Source: an uncultured Ectothiorhodospiraceae bacterium (GTDB taxonomy: Bacteria; Pseudomonadota; Gammaproteobacteria; Nitrococcales; Nitrococcaceae). Taken from it: DNA of 64,000 nucleotides. The first letter of the stretch is position 1, and the number at the start of each line of letters is the position of its first letter. The stretch is taken from NCBI GenBank assembly GCA_913055565.1, contig CAJXKP010000004.1, positions 1-64,000 of the forward strand. Reading direction: 5' to 3'. Positions 35,677-44,263 of this stretch are shown here, piece after piece. A program made the position numbers and the translations under genes. The notes beneath the pieces are model-generated. The model made no database searches. It was not told the origin of the DNA and saw only the letters and a program-made list of their open reading frames with translations.

Positions 35677-37386
35677 TCAGCGCAGCTGATGGCGCAGGAT
35701 CTTGCCTACGGCGGATTTGGGCAGGGCGTCGCGGAAGCTGACCTCGCAGGGGCATTTGTAGTTGGTCAGCGCGCTGCGTGCCCAGGCGATGACCTCGTCC
35801 TGGGTCAGCTGGGGGTCGCTGGCGACCACCACGGCGCGCACGTCCTCGCCGCCATTGGGGCGCGCCACGCCGACGACGCCGGCCTCGACGATGGCGGGGT
35901 GTTGCGTCAGCCGCGCCTCGACCTCGCCGGGGTAAACGTTAAAGCCACTGACATCGATCATGTCCTTCTTGCGATCCACGATGCGCAGGTAGCCGCGCTC
36001 GTCCTGGGTTGCGATGTCGCCGGTCAGGAACCAGTCGCCGCGGAAGCTGGCGGCCGTGGCCTCGGGTTGCTGCCAGTAGCCACGCATAACCTGGGGACCG
36101 CGTACCGCGAGCTCGCCAGGTCCTCCGCACGCTGTTATGTCGGCACCGCTGTCGTTGAACAGGCGTATCTCGGTGCCCGGTAGCGGTACGCCGATCATGC
36201 CCGGTCGGGGCTCGCCCCCGGGGGGATTGACGGCGACCACGGGACTGGCCTCAGAGAGCCCGTAGCCCTCGTAAACCGCGATCCCCGTTACGTCCTGCCA
36301 GTCCGCGCCAACCCGTGGCTGCAGCGCCGTGCCGCCGGCGACCGCGAAGTCCAGATGGGGCGGTGGCGCCTCGCGGAACCAGCGTTCCCGCAGCAGGGCC
36401 TGGAACAGGGTATTGACCGCCGATAACTTGGTGATCGGGAATTGCTCGAAGGCGGGCCGCAAGCGTGACGGCGGTCGCGGTGTCGGGCACAGGACGTTGT
36501 GGCAGCCCGAGCTGTAGAAGACCAGCAGATTAAACGTGAACGCGAAGATGTGGTATAGCGGCAGCGCGGTGAGCACCGTGTCCTGGCCGTCACGCAACAC
36601 AGGGCCGGCGATGGCCCGGGTCTGGCTGATGTTGGCGAGGAGGTTGCTATGGCTGAGCTCGGCGCCCTTCGGTGTGCCAGTGGTGCCGCCCGTGTACTGG
36701 AGTACGGCCGTATCGTCACCGCCGCGCGGGGTGGCCAGCGGCGCTAGTTCAGCCCGGTAGCGCGCGCCGATGGCCAAGGCCCGGGCGAGGGTGGTGGCGG
36801 TCCGGGGCGGATTGGGGATCTCGCGGCGGATGTAGCGCATCAGGCCGTGCAGGGTGTAGCGGGTCGCGGCGGCGAAGCCGTGCAATAGACTGGCCGTGAT
36901 GACGGTCTCGATAGCCGTGTCGCGCGTGCCCGGCGCGATCTTGTCGGCGAATCGGTCGGCGATCACCAGCACCCGCGCGCCACAATCGGCCAGTTGCTGG
37001 CGCATCTCAGCGCTGGTGAACATCGGATTGATATTAACCAGCACGGCCTGGGCGCGCAGCGCTCCGAAGGCCGCTACCGGGTAGCCGAGGCTGTTGGGGA
37101 GCTGAATGGCCACGCGATCGCCTGGGCGTAGGCCGAGCCAACAACGCAGGAAGGCGGCGAATGCCTCGGCCTCGGCATGGACGGTGTTGTAGCTATGGGA
37201 TGCCGTCAGCCGCCGGCCCAGACAGACGGTGAAGGCCGGCCGGGGACCGTTGGCGCGCGCACTAGCCTCCAGGAGCTCGACCAACGATCGCTCGCCGGGA
37301 GGCCGCCACTGCGGTCCAACGCCCGGGCCGTATTCCGACCACCATGCCGGCGTCTGGGTCGTGCTGTCGTTGTCATGCCCTGCCAT
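35677..37386 (-). CDS. fadD: Long-chain fatty acid-CoA ligase (FadD-like)
   Basis: About 569 residues from the ATG at 37386, preceded by an AGAGGGG site. It is an ANL-superfamily adenylate-forming enzyme: P-loop Y-T-G-G-T-T-G-T-P-K-G-A, Y-G-L-S-E-A-S-P-V, T-G-D-I-A, and the C-terminal catalytic lysine in P-K-S-A-V-G-K-I-L. It activates fatty acids to acyl-CoA. Acyl-chain length cannot be read from the sequence. It stands divergent from pabB. Confidence 0.9.
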   Translation of the reverse strand: MAGHDNDSTTQTPAWWSEYGPGVGPQWRPPGERSLVELLEASARANGPRPAFTVCLGRRLTASHSYNTVHAEAEAFAAFLRCWLGLRPGDRVAIQLPNSLGYPVAAFGALRAQAVLVNINPMFTSAEMRQQLADCGARVLVIADRFADKIAPGTRDTAIETVITASLLHGFAAATRYTLHGLMRYIRREIPNPPRTATTLARALAIGARYRAELAPLATPRGGDDTAVLQYTGGTTGTPKGAELSHSNLLANISQTRAIAGPVLRDGQDTVLTALPLYHIFAFTFNLLVFYSSGCHNVLCPTPRPPSRLRPAFEQFPITKLSAVNTLFQALLRERWFREAPPPHLDFAVAGGTALQPRVGADWQDVTGIAVYEGYGLSEASPVVAVNPPGGEPRPGMIGVPLPGTEIRLFNDSGADITACGGPGELAVRGPQVMRGYWQQPEATAASFRGDWFLTGDIATQDERGYLRIVDRKKDMIDVSGFNVYPGEVEARLTQHPAIVEAGVVGVARPNGGEDVRAVVVASDPQLTQDEVIAWARSALTNYKCPCEVSFRDALPKSAVGKILRHQLR

Positions 37387-37496
37387 GGCCCGCCCCTCTC
37401 TTGTGGCCCCATGGGGACCCGGCTGCTCGTCGGGTCTCTGGTAGACTCCTGAGCCCATTCTGATTCAGTTAGCGCCCTCGGCGCATCCGCTTGCCC

Positions 37497-38822
37497 ATGC
37501 CCGTTTACTCTCTACCGTACCCGAACGACGAGGGAGCCTTCGTTGCGGCGTTGGCGCGCGAACTCCCGGACACCGTGTGGCTCGATAGCGGTGGTGGGTT
37601 CGGTCGTTATTCGATTATCGCCGCCGGCCCACGGGCGGTAATCGCCAGCGAGGCGGGTAAGCTCTGGCACCGCGAGGGCGACCATTGGCAGCGCGTCACT
37701 GATGCCGACCCGGTGGCCTGGCTGCGTCGGCAACTGGCGGTCACCACCGCCGAGGGACCGTTGCCATTCGCGGGCGGTGCGATCGGCTACTTCGGCTACG
37801 ACCTCGGTGAGCGCTGGATGGGGGTGGCGCGCGAGCAGACCGCATCGGTGCCGGAGATGGTGGTTGGGCTCTACGACTGGGCGGTGGTTCGCGACCATCA
37901 CCGATGCACGAGTTGGCTTGCCGGCCCCGCGGTGGACGACGGGTTGGCGCGTTGGCTCGATGCCTTGCCTCAGGTGGCGCCATCGGCTGGGGCGTATCGG
38001 GTGGGCGAGGCAGCCGTCGATCTCGATGCGGCGGGCTATCGGCAGGCCTTTGAGCGCGTTCGTCGCTACCTGCGCGATGGCGACTGCTACCAGGTCAACC
38101 TCTCGCGCTGTTTTCAGGCCGAGTTCCATGGCGATGCGTTAGCGGCCTATCGGGACCTGCGGCGCTACAGTCCGGGCCCATACGGCGCCTATCTAGGCTT
38201 CTCGGGCGCTGAGGTGCTCTCGCTGTCGCCGGAGCGCTTCCTGACGCTGCGCCAGAATCGGGTCGAGACGCGCCCCATCAAGGGCACCCGCGCCCGGCAT
38301 GCCGATGCTAGCGAGGATGCGGCACGGCGCGATGAGCTACTGAGCAGCGCCAAGGACCGCGCCGAGAACGTCATGATCGTTGATCTGTTGCGCAACGACC
38401 TAGGCCGGGTGTGTCGGCCGGGCAGTGTGCAGGTCCCCGAGCTGTTCGCCATCGAGAGCTATGCCACGGTCCATCACCTGGTCAGTACCGTGGTGGCGGA
38501 GTTGGCCGAGGGCTATCAGGCTCTGGATCTACTGCGGGCCACCCTCCCAGGTGGTTCCATTACGGGTGCCCCCAAGCGGCGGGCCATGGAGATCATTGCC
38601 GAGCTCGAGCCCAGTCGGCGCGGGGTCTACTGCGGCAGTATCGGCACCATCGGCTACGACGGCGCCATGGATACCAGTATTGCCATTCGGACCGCGGTAC
38701 GCTCCGGCGAGCGCTTGGAGTACCGGGCCGGCGGTGGTCTGGTCTGGGATTCGGAGTGCCAGGCGGAGTTCGCCGAGACGGCCTCCAAGGCGCGGGCCTT
38801 TCTCGACTTCCTGGCCGGGTGA
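37497..38822 (+). CDS. pabB: Aminodeoxychorismate synthase component I (PabB)
   Basis: About 441 residues. The chorismate-binding domain has the P-I-K-G-T-R motif whose lysine marks PabB-type enzymes (anthranilate synthases have alanine), L-R-N-D-L-G-R-V, L-P-G-G-S-I-T-G-A-P-K and the final G-G-G-L-V-W-D-S motif. With a glutaminase partner it makes aminodeoxychorismate for folate. No pabA or pabC lies beside it. A TTG at 37491 is possible; the ATG at 37497 is preferred. Confidence 0.93.
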   Translation: MPVYSLPYPNDEGAFVAALARELPDTVWLDSGGGFGRYSIIAAGPRAVIASEAGKLWHREGDHWQRVTDADPVAWLRRQLAVTTAEGPLPFAGGAIGYFGYDLGERWMGVAREQTASVPEMVVGLYDWAVVRDHHRCTSWLAGPAVDDGLARWLDALPQVAPSAGAYRVGEAAVDLDAAGYRQAFERVRRYLRDGDCYQVNLSRCFQAEFHGDALAAYRDLRRYSPGPYGAYLGFSGAEVLSLSPERFLTLRQNRVETRPIKGTRARHADASEDAARRDELLSSAKDRAENVMIVDLLRNDLGRVCRPGSVQVPELFAIESYATVHHLVSTVVAELAEGYQALDLLRATLPGGSITGAPKRRAMEIIAELEPSRRGVYCGSIGTIGYDGAMDTSIAIRTAVRSGERLEYRAGGGLVWDSECQAEFAETASKARAFLDFLAG

Positions 38823-39066
38823 GGCGTCGGGCGGCGTTGGCGGTAGGCCGTGCTGCGTTGTGTCAGCGCTGCTCGGATGCCATTGTGCAGAACGGAAACG
38901 AGCAAGGTAGACTCCATACCGTCGGGATGGGCAGATAGCCCGGGCATTTGATGCCCGCAGCCCCGATGCTTTGCATCTGGGGGTGATTAGCGGCTCGACG
39001 AGCCGAGTTGATTAGAAGATTGCCCACCCGGTTGTCTTGGGTGCCAGGTCAATGAGGAGAGAATAA
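38823..39066 (+). promoter_or_regulatory. phaA leader with three tandem hairpins
   Basis: No gene lies here. A TAGACT at 38908-38913 could be a -10 box; TTGTGC at 38883-38888 is 19 nt upstream, rather far. Three short hairpins with 3-nt loops follow: 38941-38957 (7-bp stem), 38961-38982 (9-bp stem with one bulge, containing ATGC-TTT-GCAT) and 38991-39005 (6-bp stem). The phaA ATG at 39067 has a GAGGAGAG site. The second hairpin shares a TGC-N3-GCA core with the palindrome before phaB. Confidence 0.45.
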
Positions 39067-40245
39067 ATGGATGACGTAGTTTTTGTTGCGGCGGGGCGTA
39101 GCGCCGTGGGTACTTTCGGGGGCGCGCTGTCCTCGCTCAGCGCGGCCCAGATCGGCTCCCAGGTGGTCCGTGGCGTGCTCGAGCGCGCCGGCCTGGATAG
39201 TGAGACCATCGAGGAGGTCATCCTGGGCCAGGTGCTGACGGCCGCCTCGGGTCAGAACCCGGCGCGGCAGACGGCCATCAACGCCGGCCTGCCCCACGCC
39301 TGCCCCGCGATGACCATCAATAAGGTCTGCGGCAGCGGGCTGAAGTCGATGCATCTGGCGACGCAGGCGATCAAGATGGGCGACGCCAGCTCCATCATCG
39401 CCGGCGGCCAGGAGTGCATGAGCCAGGCCCCCCACGCCCTGCCCAATTCCCGGACCGGACAGCGCATGGGCGACTGGAAGATGGTCGATACCATGATCCG
39501 CGATGGCCTGTGGGATGCCTTCAATGACTTCCATATGGGCAATACCGCGGAGAACCTGGCGAATAAGCACAATATCTCGCGCCAGGAGCAGGACGAGTTC
39601 GCGGCGCGCTCGCAGCAGCTCGCCGAGGCCGCCCAGAAGGCGGGGCGCTTCGACGACGAGATCGTTCCCATCGAGATCCCGCAGCGCAAGGGCGATCCCA
39701 TCGTCTTCAAGCAGGACGAGCATCCCAAGCACGGCACCACGGCCGAGGGCCTTGCCAAGATGCGGCCCGCCTTCGTGGGCGACGGCTCGGTGACGGCCGC
39801 CAATGCCTCGGGTATTAACGATGGTGCGGCGGCCGTGGTGATGATGGGCGAGTCCCGTGCTCAGGAGCTCGGCCTCAAGCCCATCGCCCGCGTGAAATCT
39901 TACGCCAATGCGGGTGTCGACCCGGCCTATATGGGCTCGGGCCCGGTGCCGGCGACGCGACGCTGCCTCGAGCGGGCGGGCTGGAGCCTCAACGAGCTCG
40001 ATCTCATCGAGGCCAACGAGGCATTCGCCGCGCAGGCACTGGCCGTGGGTAAGGATCTCGAGTGGGATCTCGACAAGGTCAACGTCAATGGCGGCGCCAT
40101 CGCCTTGGGTCACCCGATCGGAGCCTCGGGCGCACGGATCCTGATCTCGCTGCTCCACGAGATGCAGCGCCGGGATGTCAGCAAGGGACTGGCGACACTG
40201 TGCATCGGTGGTGGTCAGGGCGTGGCGCTCGCCGTCGAGCGCTAG
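39067..40245 (+). CDS. phaA: Acetyl-CoA acetyltransferase (PhaA beta-ketothiolase)
   Basis: A 392-residue thiolase. The acyl-binding cysteine is C88 in V-C-G-S-G, the active-site histidine is in [10 protein letters not shown] (about 349) and the second cysteine in C-I-G-G-G-Q-G (about 379). It condenses two acetyl-CoA into acetoacetyl-CoA, the first step of PHB synthesis. It is followed by phaR (53 nt) and, after a promoter gap, phaB. Confidence 0.95.
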   Translation: MDDVVFVAAGRSAVGTFGGALSSLSAAQIGSQVVRGVLERAGLDSETIEEVILGQVLTAASGQNPARQTAINAGLPHACPAMTINKVCGSGLKSMHLATQAIKMGDASSIIAGGQECMSQAPHALPNSRTGQRMGDWKMVDTMIRDGLWDAFNDFHMGNTAENLANKHNISRQEQDEFAARSQQLAEAAQKAGRFDDEIVPIEIPQRKGDPIVFKQDEHPKHGTTAEGLAKMRPAFVGDGSVTAANASGINDGAAAVVMMGESRAQELGLKPIARVKSYANAGVDPAYMGSGPVPATRRCLERAGWSLNELDLIEANEAFAAQALAVGKDLEWDLDKVNVNGGAIALGHPIGASGARILISLLHEMQRRDVSKGLATLCIGGGQGVALAVER

Positions 40246-40298
40246 GAGGCCGCACGGCCACCCATCGCGGTGGCCGTTTTCGATTCGAAAGGGGAGTC

Positions 40299-40820
40299 AT
40301 GACTGACACCAGGGTTATCAAGAAGTACCCCAATCGTCGCCTCTACGATACGGCGATTAGTAGCTACATTACGCTAGCGGACGTTAAGCGGTTGGTGCTT
40401 GAGGGCGTTGAGTTCGAGGTGGTGGATGCCAAGACCAAGAGCGACCTCACGCGCAGTATCCTGCTCCAGATCATCAGCGAGGAAGAGGAGGGCGGTCGCC
40501 CGATCTTCTCCAGTGAGCTGCTCGCTCAGCTCATCCGCGCCTACGGCGGTAACATGCAGAACATGCTGACGAGCTATTTGGAAAAGAGCATGGAGCTCTG
40601 GGGCGAGCAGAACCGCGCGTTGCAGGAACGCACACGCGACTTTATCGACACCAGCAACCCCATGCAGATGCTGACCCAGATCGCCGAGCGAAATCTCGCC
40701 ATGTGGCAGGCCATGAGTGGCATGAGCCAGGACTCGGACGACAGCTCCGGCGATAACGGCGCTGGTGGCTCCGATAAGGAGTCGGGCGGCGCCGACAGTG
40801 ACGATAACCCCAATAGCTGA
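40299..40820 (+). CDS. phaR: PhaR, PHB synthesis repressor
   Basis: About 173 residues from the ATG at 40299 after a GGGGAG site. The N-terminal PHB/PHA accumulation DNA-binding domain is plain: I-K-K-Y-P-N-R-R-L-Y-D-T and Y-I-T-L-A-D-V-K-R-L. The PHB-binding repeat-like region follows, then a serine/aspartate-rich tail. PhaR senses PHB granules and represses phasin and synthesis genes. The palindrome in front of phaB (40915-40933) is a candidate target. This PhaR is unrelated to the synthase subunit of the same name in Bacillus. Confidence 0.95.
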   Translation: MTDTRVIKKYPNRRLYDTAISSYITLADVKRLVLEGVEFEVVDAKTKSDLTRSILLQIISEEEEGGRPIFSSELLAQLIRAYGGNMQNMLTSYLEKSMELWGEQNRALQERTRDFIDTSNPMQMLTQIAERNLAMWQAMSGMSQDSDDSSGDNGAGGSDKESGGADSDDNPNS

Positions 40821-40877
40821 CTCCTGACGAGTTGGGTTAGCCGGTCGCGATAGCGCCGTCGCCCGGTCGCGCTGTCG

Positions 40878-40906
40878 TTGACAAGGGGCCGCCCCCGCTA
40901 TATTCT
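40878..40906 (+). promoter_or_regulatory. Promoter candidate for phaB
   Basis: A perfect TTGACA (40878-40883) and TATTCT (40901-40906) are separated by 17 nt. The start of transcription would fall at about 40913, just where the palindrome at 40915-40933 begins. Confidence 0.6.
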
Positions 40907-40914
40907 CTCCCCGC

Positions 40915-40933
40915 AATTGTGCGGCGCACAATT
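40915..40933. promoter_or_regulatory. Palindromic operator candidate at the phaB start site
   Basis: AATTGTGCG and CGCACAATT are perfect 9-bp inverted repeats around a single G. The site sits at about +2 to +20 of the predicted phaB transcript, where a bound protein would block transcription. PhaR, encoded immediately upstream, is the obvious candidate; its core TGC-N3-GCA resembles TGC/GCA-type sites reported for PhaR proteins, from memory. Confidence 0.6.
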
Positions 40934-41070
40934 CCGACGCTTGCCGCCAGTGTACATGGCCGGCGTGGCCTTGCTCACGAAACCATGGGCGCGGCCAGCT
41001 GATACAGCCTCGCCGACCAGGAGCGCGGAACCGCGCCGCCGTCACCCAGACCGTGATAGAGGAATTAACT

Positions 41071-41817
41071 ATGGCCAATCGCCTCGCGCTAGTGACTGGC
41101 GGTAATGGCGGCATCGGCACCGAGATCTGCCGTGAGCTCGGACGCGCCGGTTGCCGCGTGGTCTCGACCTGCATCGATCCGGAGAAGGAGGGCATCGAGG
41201 CATGGAAGAAGTCGCTCCAAGAGGAGGGCTTTGATGTCGACTGGGTTCAGTGTGATGTCTCGGATTTCGACGCCTGCGCCGAGATGGCAAGCCAGCTCGA
41301 GTCCTCGCACGGTCCGGTCGAGGTGCTGATTAACGTCGCCGGCATCACGCGCGATTCGTTCCTGCACAAGATGGCTGATGAGGATTGGAACGCGCTGATG
41401 GATGTCAATCTGTCGAGCGTGTTCAACGTCACGCGCCAGTTCATCAAGGGCATGCGTGATCGTGGCTTCGGTCGCATCGTCAACATCTCCTCGGTGAATG
41501 GCCAGACAGGCCAGTTCGGCCAGACCAACTACTCGGCGGCGAAAGCGGGTATCCACGGTTTCACCATGGCGCTGGCGAAGGAGAGCGCGGCTAAGGGTGT
41601 GACCGTTAATACCGTCTCGCCGGGCTACGTGCATACCAGCATGACCGACGCCATGCCGGAAGAGGTGCGCAACGGGATCGTTGCCCAGATTCCGGCGGGC
41701 CGGCTCGCTGAGCCGCATGAGATTGCGCGTGCGGTCGGCTTCGTTGCTGCCGAGGAGAATACCTACATTAATGGCGCCAATATCCCGGTAAACGGGGCGT
41801 TTTTCTGTAGCTTCTAG
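41071..41817 (+). CDS. phaB: Acetoacetyl-CoA reductase (PhaB)
   Basis: A 248-residue short-chain dehydrogenase starting at 41071 behind GAGGAA. It has the cofactor loop T-G-G-N-G-G-I-G (residues 9-16), N-V-A-G, the catalytic serine near 140 in N-I-S-S-V-N-G and Y-S-A-A-K (Y154, K158). It reduces acetoacetyl-CoA to (R)-3-hydroxybutyryl-CoA, the synthase substrate, using NADPH or NADH. Confidence 0.95.
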   Translation: MANRLALVTGGNGGIGTEICRELGRAGCRVVSTCIDPEKEGIEAWKKSLQEEGFDVDWVQCDVSDFDACAEMASQLESSHGPVEVLINVAGITRDSFLHKMADEDWNALMDVNLSSVFNVTRQFIKGMRDRGFGRIVNISSVNGQTGQFGQTNYSAAKAGIHGFTMALAKESAAKGVTVNTVSPGYVHTSMTDAMPEEVRNGIVAQIPAGRLAEPHEIARAVGFVAAEENTYINGANIPVNGAFFCSF

Positions 41818-42017
41818 GGCAACGCTACATAATTCTCGCACGCCCTGTGGGGCCGTTGCGCGCGCTGGCAGACGAGGTCGCGGATTTTGACTGGACCACC
41901 CGTGATGCGTGACGCACCGTGCCGAGCCACAACGCGCGCTCAGCGGCCAGAGGCTCGTGCCAGTCAGTCAGCGTCTCCCTAGGCTGTTCCGCCCGGATCG
42001 CTGCGTGTGAGCCGGGC

Positions 42018-42050
42018 AAAAAAACGGGAGACTCGGATGAGTCTCCCGTT
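42018..42050 (-). terminator. Rho-independent terminator of the phaEC transcript
   Basis: A perfect 12-bp stem (AACGGGAGACTC 42023-42034 with 42039-42050), 4-nt loop, and a run of seven T on the minus strand (A-run 42018-42024). It lies about 280 bp past the phaC stop. Confidence 0.9.
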
Positions 42051-42117
42051 GGCGAGTTGCGCTCTTCTTCTTTTTAGGCCGTTATTATTATTAATGCCGT
42101 CGGCTGGAGCGCCATGA

Positions 42118-42153
42118 TTGATGGCCGGTGATTCGGGGTCACCGGACCATCAA
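42118..42153. other. Long hairpin in the shared phaB/phaC 3' region
   Basis: TTGATGGCCGGTGA (42118-42131) pairs with TCACCGG-a-CCATCAA (42139-42153): 14 bp with one bulged A and a 7-nt loop. It has no T-run. In RNA it could form from either strand. Confidence 0.6.
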
Positions 42154-42194
42154 CTCTCTCCTCCTCCTGGCCACATCACCGCCGGAGGCTATCT

Positions 42195-42220
42195 AGCCCC
42201 ACCTTCGGGGCTTTCTTTAT
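42195..42220 (+). terminator. Rho-independent terminator of the phaB transcript
   Basis: AGCCCC (42195-42200) and GGGGCT (42207-42212) form a 6-bp stem, followed by the T-rich TTTCTTTAT. It lies about 380 bp past the phaB stop. Confidence 0.6.
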
Positions 42221-42327
42221 CCTTTCGCCTGCATTCTAGAGGCCTTCATCGCGTTCGCAACCGTTGTCTGTGACGCGATGCAACAGGGATCGCATCGGCC
42301 GCTCGCCTCATTAGTGGACCTGTTGAG

Positions 42328-43326
42328 CTAGCGCTCGTGTAACCAGCCGGCCAGGGTGGGGTAGATCTCTCGATGAGCGGCGCTGCTAATGAACATCCCG
42401 AGGTGACCTCCTGGTAGCTCGATGGCCTTGTAATCGTCATGGGCGAGCGCTGGGCCTAGCGCTGCAGCCGCCGCCGCCGGTACGAGGTGATCGTCGCGTG
42501 CATAGGCGTTGAACACAGGGGCGCGGATGGCCGCGAGGTCGATGATCCGACCCGCCAGCTCGATCTCGGCGGTCAGGAGCCGATTGCGCTGATAGAACTC
42601 GCGCGCGAATTGAAGGAGTGCCGCGCCCGGCTGATCCGGGCTGTCATACATCCAACGCTCGAGTTTGAGGAATTCGGTGAGCGCCTGGTCGTCGTTCGCG
42701 ATATCGGCGAGCCCGAGGTAGCGCTGACCGTAGAGCTGGAACGGCTTGAGGCTGGTGAAGAGCGCGTTCAGCGTCGCCGCGGGGACGTTACCCGTGGCCG
42801 CGACCAGGCTTGCAAGATCCATTCGGCGGGCCAGGCGGGCGAGCTGATCGTCCGATGTGTGGAAATCCACGGGCGTAACCAGTGTGGTCACGGTGCGAAC
42901 GGCTTCAGGGAAGGCTGCGGCAAAGGACAGGGCCAACACACCGCCCTGACAGACACCTAGGACATGGGGCGGCTGGCCGTCGCGGGTCAGGTAGTCGGTT
43001 GCCTCGGCGATGTCCTCGCCGAGGTAATCGTCTAGGGTATCGAAGCGCCAGGTGCTGTCAGGGTAGAGCCAGTCGAGGAGGTAGACATCGAGACCCGCCG
43101 CCACCAGCGTGGCGATAACGGAGCGCTTGGCGTTGATGTCGAGGATGTAGGCGCGATTGACCAGCGAATAGATAATCAGTAGCGGCGGACCGTCCCCGTT
43201 GCCGTAGTGATGGAGGCGCGCACGGGGGGTTGTCGTAACCACCTCGGAGGCGGTCGTGCCCGCGGGCACGGGTTGCAAATCGCGGGCGCGGGTTAGTGCT
43301 TGCTCAAGCTGTCGCGACAACGCCAT
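42328..43326 (-). CDS. phaC: Class III PHB synthase catalytic subunit (PhaC)
   Basis: A 332-residue alpha/beta hydrolase-like synthase. The lipase-like box is G-V-C-Q-G-G with the catalytic cysteine at 126; the aspartate is in A-R-D-D-H-L-V-P (about 278-279) and the histidine in G-G-H-L-G-M-F (308). The short length (about 330-360) and PhaE partner define class III. It polymerises (R)-3-hydroxybutyryl-CoA into PHB granules. It lies 34 nt after phaE and is convergent with phaB. Slightly shorter than typical class III PhaC at the N-terminus. Confidence 0.94.
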   Translation of the reverse strand: MALSRQLEQALTRARDLQPVPAGTTASEVVTTTPRARLHHYGNGDGPPLLIIYSLVNRAYILDINAKRSVIATLVAAGLDVYLLDWLYPDSTWRFDTLDDYLGEDIAEATDYLTRDGQPPHVLGVCQGGVLALSFAAAFPEAVRTVTTLVTPVDFHTSDDQLARLARRMDLASLVAATGNVPAATLNALFTSLKPFQLYGQRYLGLADIANDDQALTEFLKLERWMYDSPDQPGAALLQFAREFYQRNRLLTAEIELAGRIIDLAAIRAPVFNAYARDDHLVPAAAAAALGPALAHDDYKAIELPGGHLGMFISSAAHREIYPTLAGWLHER

Positions 43327-43360
43327 CCCGGCATGCTACGCGCCCAAGCCCAGTATGGCA

Positions 43361-44197
43361 CTAGTCGTCGACGGGGTCGTCATGGTGAAGCCGAGATTCC
43401 AGCGCCGCCAACCGCTCGCGCAGGGCTTGGGTGTCGGCCTTGTGCTGCCGGCGTAGGCGCTCAAGGGCGGCCTGCGTCTCATCCAGACGTCGGCGGGATG
43501 GCATCCCAAGGGCGTCGAGGCAGTCGTCGATGAGCGGCTGGGCGGCCAGCTGGAGCTCGGACCAGCTGTTGGTCACCGCACTCAAGGCAGCGGCGTACTG
43601 ATCGCTGCTTATGTGGCGCTCGTATTCCTGTTCCGCGAGACGGCACCATTGATCATACATTGCCCGCGGGTTGGCGCGGTTGATCTCGCTGTCATGGACC
43701 AGCGTCTCCTCAAGGGCGTCGATGCTGCGCTCGGCGATGGCCCCGATCTCATCCAGGTAGGCCGCCAGCGCCTGTTGGTAATTCTCGAAGGCAGTGTCCA
43801 GCGCTTCGAGGCGGGCCTGGTGATGCTGCCAGGGACCGAGGTGTGGCATGCGCCCCGCCAGATCCCGGAAAAGCCCCTGGGCGATGCCGCTGTCATCGGC
43901 CTGGGGTGTGGCAACGTGTGTCAGTGTAATCAGGGTCTGCATTAGCCACGCTGAGGAGGGCATGGTTTGCCGGACGTCGTGTCGCCATTGTCGGCATTGG
44001 CGTCTGAGCCGATCCGTCAGGGCCGCTGGATCGTTCTCAAATTCGTCTCCGAGCGCCGACCAAACGGCCTCCGTGAGGGCAGCCCAGGGACTAGCCCGGC
44101 CTGCCCCGCCCATGGCCGCAAGGCCATCCCGCCAGAGATCGAACCAGGCCTGCCAATCGGCATCCGGGCCGTCGTTACGTTGGTCGTCTTGCGCCAT
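43361..44197 (-). CDS. phaE: Class III PHB synthase subunit PhaE
   Basis: A 278-residue largely helical protein. The start W-Q-A-W-F-D-L-W-R-D-G-L, the central N-Y-Q-Q-A-L-A-A-Y-L-D-E-I, M-Y-D-Q-W-C-R-L-A-E-Q-E-Y-E and the C-terminal coiled coil fit PhaE. It binds PhaC and is required for synthase activity. It is shorter than the about 360 residues typical of Allochromatium PhaE. Identification leans on position directly before phaC. Confidence 0.87.
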   Translation of the reverse strand: MAQDDQRNDGPDADWQAWFDLWRDGLAAMGGAGRASPWAALTEAVWSALGDEFENDPAALTDRLRRQCRQWRHDVRQTMPSSAWLMQTLITLTHVATPQADDSGIAQGLFRDLAGRMPHLGPWQHHQARLEALDTAFENYQQALAAYLDEIGAIAERSIDALEETLVHDSEINRANPRAMYDQWCRLAEQEYERHISSDQYAAALSAVTNSWSELQLAAQPLIDDCLDALGMPSRRRLDETQAALERLRRQHKADTQALRERLAALESRLHHDDPVDD

Positions 44198-44263
44198 GCT
44201 GACTCTAGCCTAGGTACCACGGGCCGGAGTGTAGCAGGGACTGTGCCGCGAGTGACCGCGCGC

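Larger units (their letters stand above)
41818..42327. other. Intergenic region between convergent phaB and phaC
   Basis: These 510 bp hold no convincing gene on either strand. They contain a minus-strand terminator (42018-42050), a long hairpin (42118-42153) and a plus-strand terminator (42195-42220). Each terminator lies nearer the opposite gene than expected, so both mRNAs should extend over the same stretch. Confidence 0.6.

Noticed and set aside
39049-40158. Long open frame on the minus strand opposite phaA
   Set aside because: It mirrors the thiolase codons, has no family motif and no ribosome binding site; a shadow of high-GC coding DNA.
41089-41841. 250-codon minus-strand frame opposite phaB
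   Set aside because: Shadow of the reductase gene; no recognisable protein.
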